Origin: Candidatus Hydrogenedentota bacterium
GTDB taxonomy: Bacteria > Hydrogenedentota > Hydrogenedentia > Hydrogenedentales > JAJRTN01
Direction: 5' to 3'
NCBI GenBank assembly: GCA_024278275.1
Contig: JAJRTN010000004.1
Location: 67,149 to 131,148 of the forward strand
DNA: 64,000 bases
Every line of letters starts with the position of its first letter. Position 1 is the stretch's first letter. Below are positions 60,557 to 64,000 of the stretch, piece by piece. Under the pieces are notes generated by a model. The model saw only the letters and a program-made list of their open reading frames with translations. It was not told where the DNA came from and searched no databases. Position numbers and translations under genes: made by a program.

Positions 60557-61240
60557 GTGGCGATAGTCTTGGGAAACTACAGCTTCGACGAGGGGCGTGT
60601 GTCCGTGGCGGAGCGCCAGGAAGAGGTGGGGGGCCGCGACGGCCGGGTGATTGTGCTGAAAGGCATGACACCCGCCCTGGCCTCGGTGGCGGCGGTCGAG
60701 GCGGCGCTGGACGCCATTCTCGCGGCGGCCTCGGACGGCGCGCCGGTAGCCTTGTCCCTGCGCGCGGGGCGGCGGATGTGGGTGACGCGGTCGGACTTCG
60801 CGCGGGAGGTGGCGCGGGGGTCCCGGGTGGGCAGCTTCGCGCTGACGCTGACGGCGGAGGTGCCCTGGGAGGAGTCGGAGGCGGAGACGGTCCAAACATG
60901 GAGCGTGTCGGCTTCGGGTACGGGGCAGGGCCTGGCCGCCGCGGGCAACACCTGGACACCGCCGCGTGTGACGCTCACGGCCGCGGACGATCTGGTCTGT
61001 CCCGAGCTGAGCGACGGGGACCGGAGCCTGGTGTACCCGGGGGTGGTGGAGAAGGGAGCGGTGATCGTCTTCGACGGTGCGGCGGAGGTGATCACGCTGG
61101 ATGGCGAGGATGTGACGCCTTACGGGGAGGGCACGTTTCCACGCATCACGCCGGAGGGCGTCACGCTGACCTTCAGGGATGATGTGACAAGTTCACACAT
61201 GGCCTTGGTCGAAGCGGCGTGGCGTGATCGATGGTGGTGA
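60557..61240 (+). CDS. Distal-tail (Dit)-like protein, 3' end altered by an insert
   Basis: 227 residues from GTG 60557 with AAGGAG upstream. The N-terminal beta domain with GGRDGRVIVLKG resembles Dit proteins; the C-terminal galectin-like domain includes GNTWTPPRVTLTAADDLVCPELSDGDR and DGEDVTPYGEGTFPRI. The last ~16 codons come from a segment flanked by two 15-base repeats (61183 and 61327). Without that segment the frame would end about 12 codons after the repeat, in a GTGA overlap with the next gene. Dit proteins form the hub at the tail end. Confidence 0.55.
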   Translation: MAIVLGNYSFDEGRVSVAERQEEVGGRDGRVIVLKGMTPALASVAAVEAALDAILAAASDGAPVALSLRAGRRMWVTRSDFAREVARGSRVGSFALTLTAEVPWEESEAETVQTWSVSASGTGQGLAAAGNTWTPPRVTLTAADDLVCPELSDGDRSLVYPGVVEKGAVIVFDGAAEVITLDGEDVTPYGEGTFPRITPEGVTLTFRDDVTSSHMALVEAAWRDRWW

Positions 61241-61341
61241 TAGTCTGGTTTGGGCAATTGAGGCGATAAGGTGGCAGGCTTGCGATTGGGGCGTTTTTCC
61301 GGTTGCAGGCCCGGCCCCAGGTCAACTGTGACAAGTTCACA
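61183..61341. repeat. 144-base insert flanked by TGTGACAAGTTCACA direct repeats
   Basis: Identical 15-base copies are at 61183-61197 and 61327-61341, 144 bases apart. Removing one repeat unit keeps the Dit frame open to TGA at 61364, overlapping the GTG at 61363 of the next gene. The 129 bases between have no clear terminal inverted repeats. Each repeat is itself TGTGA-N5-TCACA. Confidence 0.8.
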
Positions 61342-61389
61342 TATTGTTGCGGGTAAGGCTGCGTGACGGGACCGAGGGTGGCGAGGGAC

Positions 61390-63051
61390 ATGGACTACGT
61401 AATCGAGGTTTTCGACGCGGCGGGTTTGCGGGTGGGGAGGTTTCGCGAGCCGCCGTTGCTGGACGCGACGCGGAACGGGCCGGACGAGGCGGACGTGATC
61501 CGGGACCTGGCGCCGGTGGATTTGCCGTCGCTGGCGCCGGGTTACCGGGTGCGCGTGCTGGTGGAAGGCGATCTTTTCTGCGAGGGCATCGTGACCTGGA
61601 CGGGGCCGGCCTGGGGGGATACGAAGAAGCTGGTGCTGGATCGGTATGTGCGGTTTCACGAGGTGCTGGCCTTCGAGGCGCGGGGGGAGGCGCGCGCGGG
61701 GAACACGTGGATGTCGGAAGCGTACCTGAACCGGCGGATAAGCGACCTGGTGAAGGATGTGATCAACCGGGCGCCCGGTCCGATGCATTACACGGTGGAA
61801 CACGGCGCCTATCCCGAGGGGGCGCAGCGGGAGTATGCCAAGTTCGTGGCGCGGAAAAAGGACGCGAACGAATTGGCGGTGGGGGGCATCGACACGGGCC
61901 AATGGGTGGACGCTTCCCGCATTGACGCCACGTTGGCCTACGCGAAGGACGGCGACACCATCGCGGGGTTGAAGGTGGACGGCGCGGCCTGGCCCGACCT
62001 GCGGCTCATGATGATCGACGCGGAGGAAACGTCGCTGAACAGCCATGCCGTGGCGCGTCATCCCGAGGTGGCGGACTGGAGCGCGGCGCGCTATGAGAAC
62101 AGCCCCTACGCGCTGCGCGGGGAAAAGGCGAAGGTTTTCCTGCAGGCCCTCCTGGACGGGGACGGCCTGGACATCATCGAGCTGAACCCCCATCGTGACG
62201 GCACGGGGGCCTTCGATGATCGGGTGGACAGCTATGGGCGCTACCTGGAGCTGGTGTACGGCGGGGGCAAGTGTTTCAACGCGGCGTTGGTCGAGCAGGG
62301 CCTGGCGGAGGTTTACCTGTACGAGGAGGGGCGCTACCTGGAGCCGTCCCTGGCGCTGAAGGAGTTCTACTCTTACGGAGGGGAACACGGCGACTCCGTG
62401 GAATGGACGGCGGAATCGCTGAGCGCCTTCGGCGCGCGGGGCGGCGTGCTTGAAGTGTTGACGTTGTTGGCTTACGCGGCCGGGGGCCGGGTGTTCTCGG
62501 TGGGACCGGAGCTCGCGGTGACCTTTCGCGGCGGGGACGTGGTGGACCGGGTGGTGTGCTATGACGCGACCCGGGTGAGCGTCCAATACGGAAGTGAGAC
62601 GGCGCGACTGGTGAACGCGCTGGCCCTGTCGGGCCATCCCCTGTCGGGGCCGTTGGTGAAGGCGTACCGGCGGGAGGAGAGCGTGGCCGCCTTTGGGGAG
62701 AACGGGGAAACCCTGGCCTGCTTCGCGTTGACGGACGGGCGGGACCTGGACCAACTGGCGGCGGGGTGGGCCTTTATCGACGGCCACCCGTTCCGCCTGG
62801 CGGAGGCCGTGGAAACGGTGGATGTGCCGGCGCCCCTATCGGCGGACCGGGTGGACCTGGTGCAGGCGCGGCTCGACGGCTGGGCTGTTGATATCAAGCA
62901 GGGGACGGAGAGCGCCACGCCGGCCGCGCCCGCGGCGGACACGGACTGTATCGCCCTGGCGGAGATCTATCTGCGGCCCGGCATGACGTCCATCGGGGAC
63001 AGCGACGACGGGACCAACGGCTATATCACCGACCGGCGGGTGTTCCTGTAG
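61390..63051 (+). CDS. Tail-tip hub (Tal-like) protein with an internal staphylococcal-nuclease domain
   Basis: 553 residues from ATG 61390 (alternative GTG 61363). Residues 1-170 form the baseplate-hub first domain (YVIEVFDAAGLRVGRF ... WMSEAYLNRRISDLVKDVINRAPG). Residues ~176-330 are an SNase domain: Asp187-Gly-Asp189-Thr190, Arg205 in DLRLMMID, Asp210 and Glu213 in IDAEE, Arg284 in DSYGRYL, and CFNAALVEQGLAEVYL. All catalytic and calcium residues of SNase are matched. Residues ~340-420 resume the hub fold (GGVLEVLTLLAYAAGGRVFSV). The nuclease is therefore inserted within, not appended to, the hub. It would be delivered with the tail tip. Confidence 0.75.
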   Translation: MDYVIEVFDAAGLRVGRFREPPLLDATRNGPDEADVIRDLAPVDLPSLAPGYRVRVLVEGDLFCEGIVTWTGPAWGDTKKLVLDRYVRFHEVLAFEARGEARAGNTWMSEAYLNRRISDLVKDVINRAPGPMHYTVEHGAYPEGAQREYAKFVARKKDANELAVGGIDTGQWVDASRIDATLAYAKDGDTIAGLKVDGAAWPDLRLMMIDAEETSLNSHAVARHPEVADWSAARYENSPYALRGEKAKVFLQALLDGDGLDIIELNPHRDGTGAFDDRVDSYGRYLELVYGGGKCFNAALVEQGLAEVYLYEEGRYLEPSLALKEFYSYGGEHGDSVEWTAESLSAFGARGGVLEVLTLLAYAAGGRVFSVGPELAVTFRGGDVVDRVVCYDATRVSVQYGSETARLVNALALSGHPLSGPLVKAYRREESVAAFGENGETLACFALTDGRDLDQLAAGWAFIDGHPFRLAEAVETVDVPAPLSADRVDLVQARLDGWAVDIKQGTESATPAAPAADTDCIALAEIYLRPGMTSIGDSDDGTNGYITDRRVFL

Positions 63052-63060
63052 GGGGGCAGG

Positions 63061-63215
63061 GTGACGCGGACGGACACGGACGGGACACGGACAAACACGG
63101 ACGGGCGCGGACGGGCGAAACACGGACGACCAGGGATGACCAAGGACGACCAGGGGCAGGCGCGGACGGGGGCGCGGCGCTTGTGCCTTGGTCCGTGCCG
63201 GTCCGTGTTCGTCCC
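63061..63215. repeat. ACACGGACGGG repeat array with inverted copy
   Basis: Degenerate ~10-base units (GGACACGGAC, GGACACGGACAAACACGGACGGG) fill 63061-63134, followed by GATGACCAAGGACGACCAGG units. GTCCGTGCCGGTCCGTGTTCG (63191-63211) is the reverse complement of the ACACGGACCGGCACGGAC type seen at 55888. Confidence 0.75.
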
Positions 63216-63236
63216 TTATGAAGAAGGAGAAACGAC

Positions 63237-63692
63237 ATGCCTCGAGGCCGCAACGACATACCGCTCATGACCCTTCTGGACGGTGAGATGGTGAGCCACT
63301 TCCGGCTTCGCGAGTTCGAGAACGCCGAGGGGCTCGCCATGGTACATCCCTCGGTTCTGCTGTCGCTGGAAAAGACGCGGCGCGACCTGTGTGCCCTGGA
63401 AGGCGAAACGGTGTGCGTCCTCATTACCGACGCGGTACGCACGGCGGCGGACATGGCGCGGCTGGCCGCACGTTTGGGCTGGACCGACGAGGGCGGGTTG
63501 GTGTCGCGCCGGTCGAAACACCAGGCGAAGTACGGCGGCATTGCGGTGGACCTGGTGGCGGTGCGCGCGGCGTCGGGCGTGCGGGTATCCCAACGGAACG
63601 TGGGCCTGGTGTGCCGAAAGTATTTTGATTTTGTGAAGGATGACTACGCGGACGGGCACGTCCACGCGGACAACCGGGGCGTGCTGAAATGA
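63237..63692 (+). CDS. M15-family peptidase, endolysin-like
   Basis: 151 residues; AGAAGGAG precedes the ATG. M15 (D-Ala-D-Ala type) zinc site: SRRSKHQAKYGGIAVDLV (His95, Asp105) and GHVHAD (His141/His143, Asp145). N-terminal HFRLREFENAEG is the usual peptidase M15_3 start. It should cut peptidoglycan cross-bridges for lysis or DNA entry. It lies just before a holin-like gene. Confidence 0.82.
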   Translation: MPRGRNDIPLMTLLDGEMVSHFRLREFENAEGLAMVHPSVLLSLEKTRRDLCALEGETVCVLITDAVRTAADMARLAARLGWTDEGGLVSRRSKHQAKYGGIAVDLVAVRAASGVRVSQRNVGLVCRKYFDFVKDDYADGHVHADNRGVLK

Positions 63693-63713
63693 ACAAAGAC
63701 ATGGAGAAGGCAC

Positions 63714-64000
63714 ATGAGTATTGGAACAGTGTTGACATCGGACGCGGGGCTGACCCTGCTGGGGACGGTGCTGGGCGGGGTATGGACCTGGATCCGGTCG
63801 AGTGAATGGCTTGCGCGGCGGCGGCGCGAAAGTACGCGGCGGGCGTTGCAGGTGTTGGAGACGGCGGTGGAACAAACCTACCGTTGTTACGTGGAGGCCA
63901 TCAAGGAGGGGCGCGCCGACGGCAAGCTGACCTCCGCCGAGCGGGTGAAGGCGCGCATGATGGCGCGGGAGCGCGCCCTGGCCATTGCGCGCACGGAAGG
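63714..64000 (+). CDS. Holin-like/phage membrane protein, partial
   Basis: Starts at ATG 63714 with GGAGAAGG upstream and runs off the window. An N-terminal hydrophobic helix (~8-26: GLTLLGTVLGGVWTWI) is followed by Arg-rich amphipathic helices (SSEWLARRRRESTRRALQVLETAVEQTYR). The combination resembles class II/III phage holins encoded after endolysin genes. The C-terminus is unseen. Confidence 0.6.
   Translation, partial: MSIGTVLTSDAGLTLLGTVLGGVWTWIRSSEWLARRRRESTRRALQVLETAVEQTYRCYVEAIKEGRADGKLTSAERVKARMMARERALAIARTE

Noticed and set aside
61183-61341. TGTGA-N5-TCACA as a CRP site
   Set aside because: CRP sites have N6 between half-sites, and one copy lies inside a coding end. The direct-repeat explanation fits better.
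63690-63810. Nested frame starting at ATG 63690
   Set aside because: It overlaps the holin-like gene in another frame, ends after ~38 residues and has no binding site or recognisable features.

Overview
The window is a 64 kb piece of a GC-rich Gram-negative bacterial chromosome. An LPS-export permease pair (LptF/LptG), an OmpP1/FadL-type outer-membrane protein and several lipoproteins show an outer membrane. The mix of secreted glycoside hydrolases (GH51, GH36, GH116, GH5 and DUF2961/GH172), Gfo/Idh/MocA oxidoreductases, a UroD-like protein, GspG-tailed membrane proteins and many dispersed palindromic repeats resembles uncultured lineages such as Hydrogenedentota or relatives in the PVC neighbourhood. 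That placement is inference; no rRNA gene is present.

Layout. 1-1055: truncated GH3-like protein that has lost its catalytic motifs. 1433-5089: sigma54-type promoter, a repeat-rich exported protein, a membrane histidine kinase and an NtrC-type sigma54 activator, which looks like a self-regulated envelope or metal stress operon. 5439-7639: lptF-lptG. 7796-9250: GDPD, UPF0178 protein and tRNA-Arg(CCU). 9479-15492: sugar degradation (GH51, partner protein, GH36). 16297-22420: FadL-like protein, CsgG-type lipoprotein, GspG-like protein, phosphoesterase. 22938-23706: two small unknown genes. 23788-29298: minus-strand sugar-acid cluster (two Gfo/Idh/MocA dehydrogenases, KDPG/KHG aldolase, CocE-type hydrolase, TPR protein). 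29440-36906: NagB, SpoU methyltransferase, unknown proteins, zinc finger protein, GspG-like paralogue, LemA, M48 protease. 37176-45857: secreted hydrolase block (beta-lactamase fold, DUF2961, GH116, endoglycoceramidase-like GH5, amidohydrolase). 45939-54483: CysE, UroD-like, PilT-like ATPase, tRNA-Phe and tRNA-Thr, UDP-glucuronate decarboxylase, lipoprotein, Stf0 sulfotransferase, EF-hand esterase.

54625-64000 (continuing past the edge) is a phage-type structural module on the plus strand: portal, prohead protease, a signal-peptide protein, a small holin-like protein, a LigD 3'-phosphoesterase-domain protein, decoration protein, HK97-type capsid, connector, Dit-like protein, a tail-tip hub containing an intact-looking staphylococcal-nuclease domain, an M15 endolysin and a holin-like protein. 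No terminase precedes the portal and no tail-tube or tape-measure gene lies between connector and tail tip. The module is therefore a compact capsid-plus-tip cassette with two DNA-acting domains, and it is the most unusual part of the window.

Intergenic regions carry at least five families of dispersed palindromic repeats. One family also sits inside the phage module, and others lie beside stop codons and terminators.
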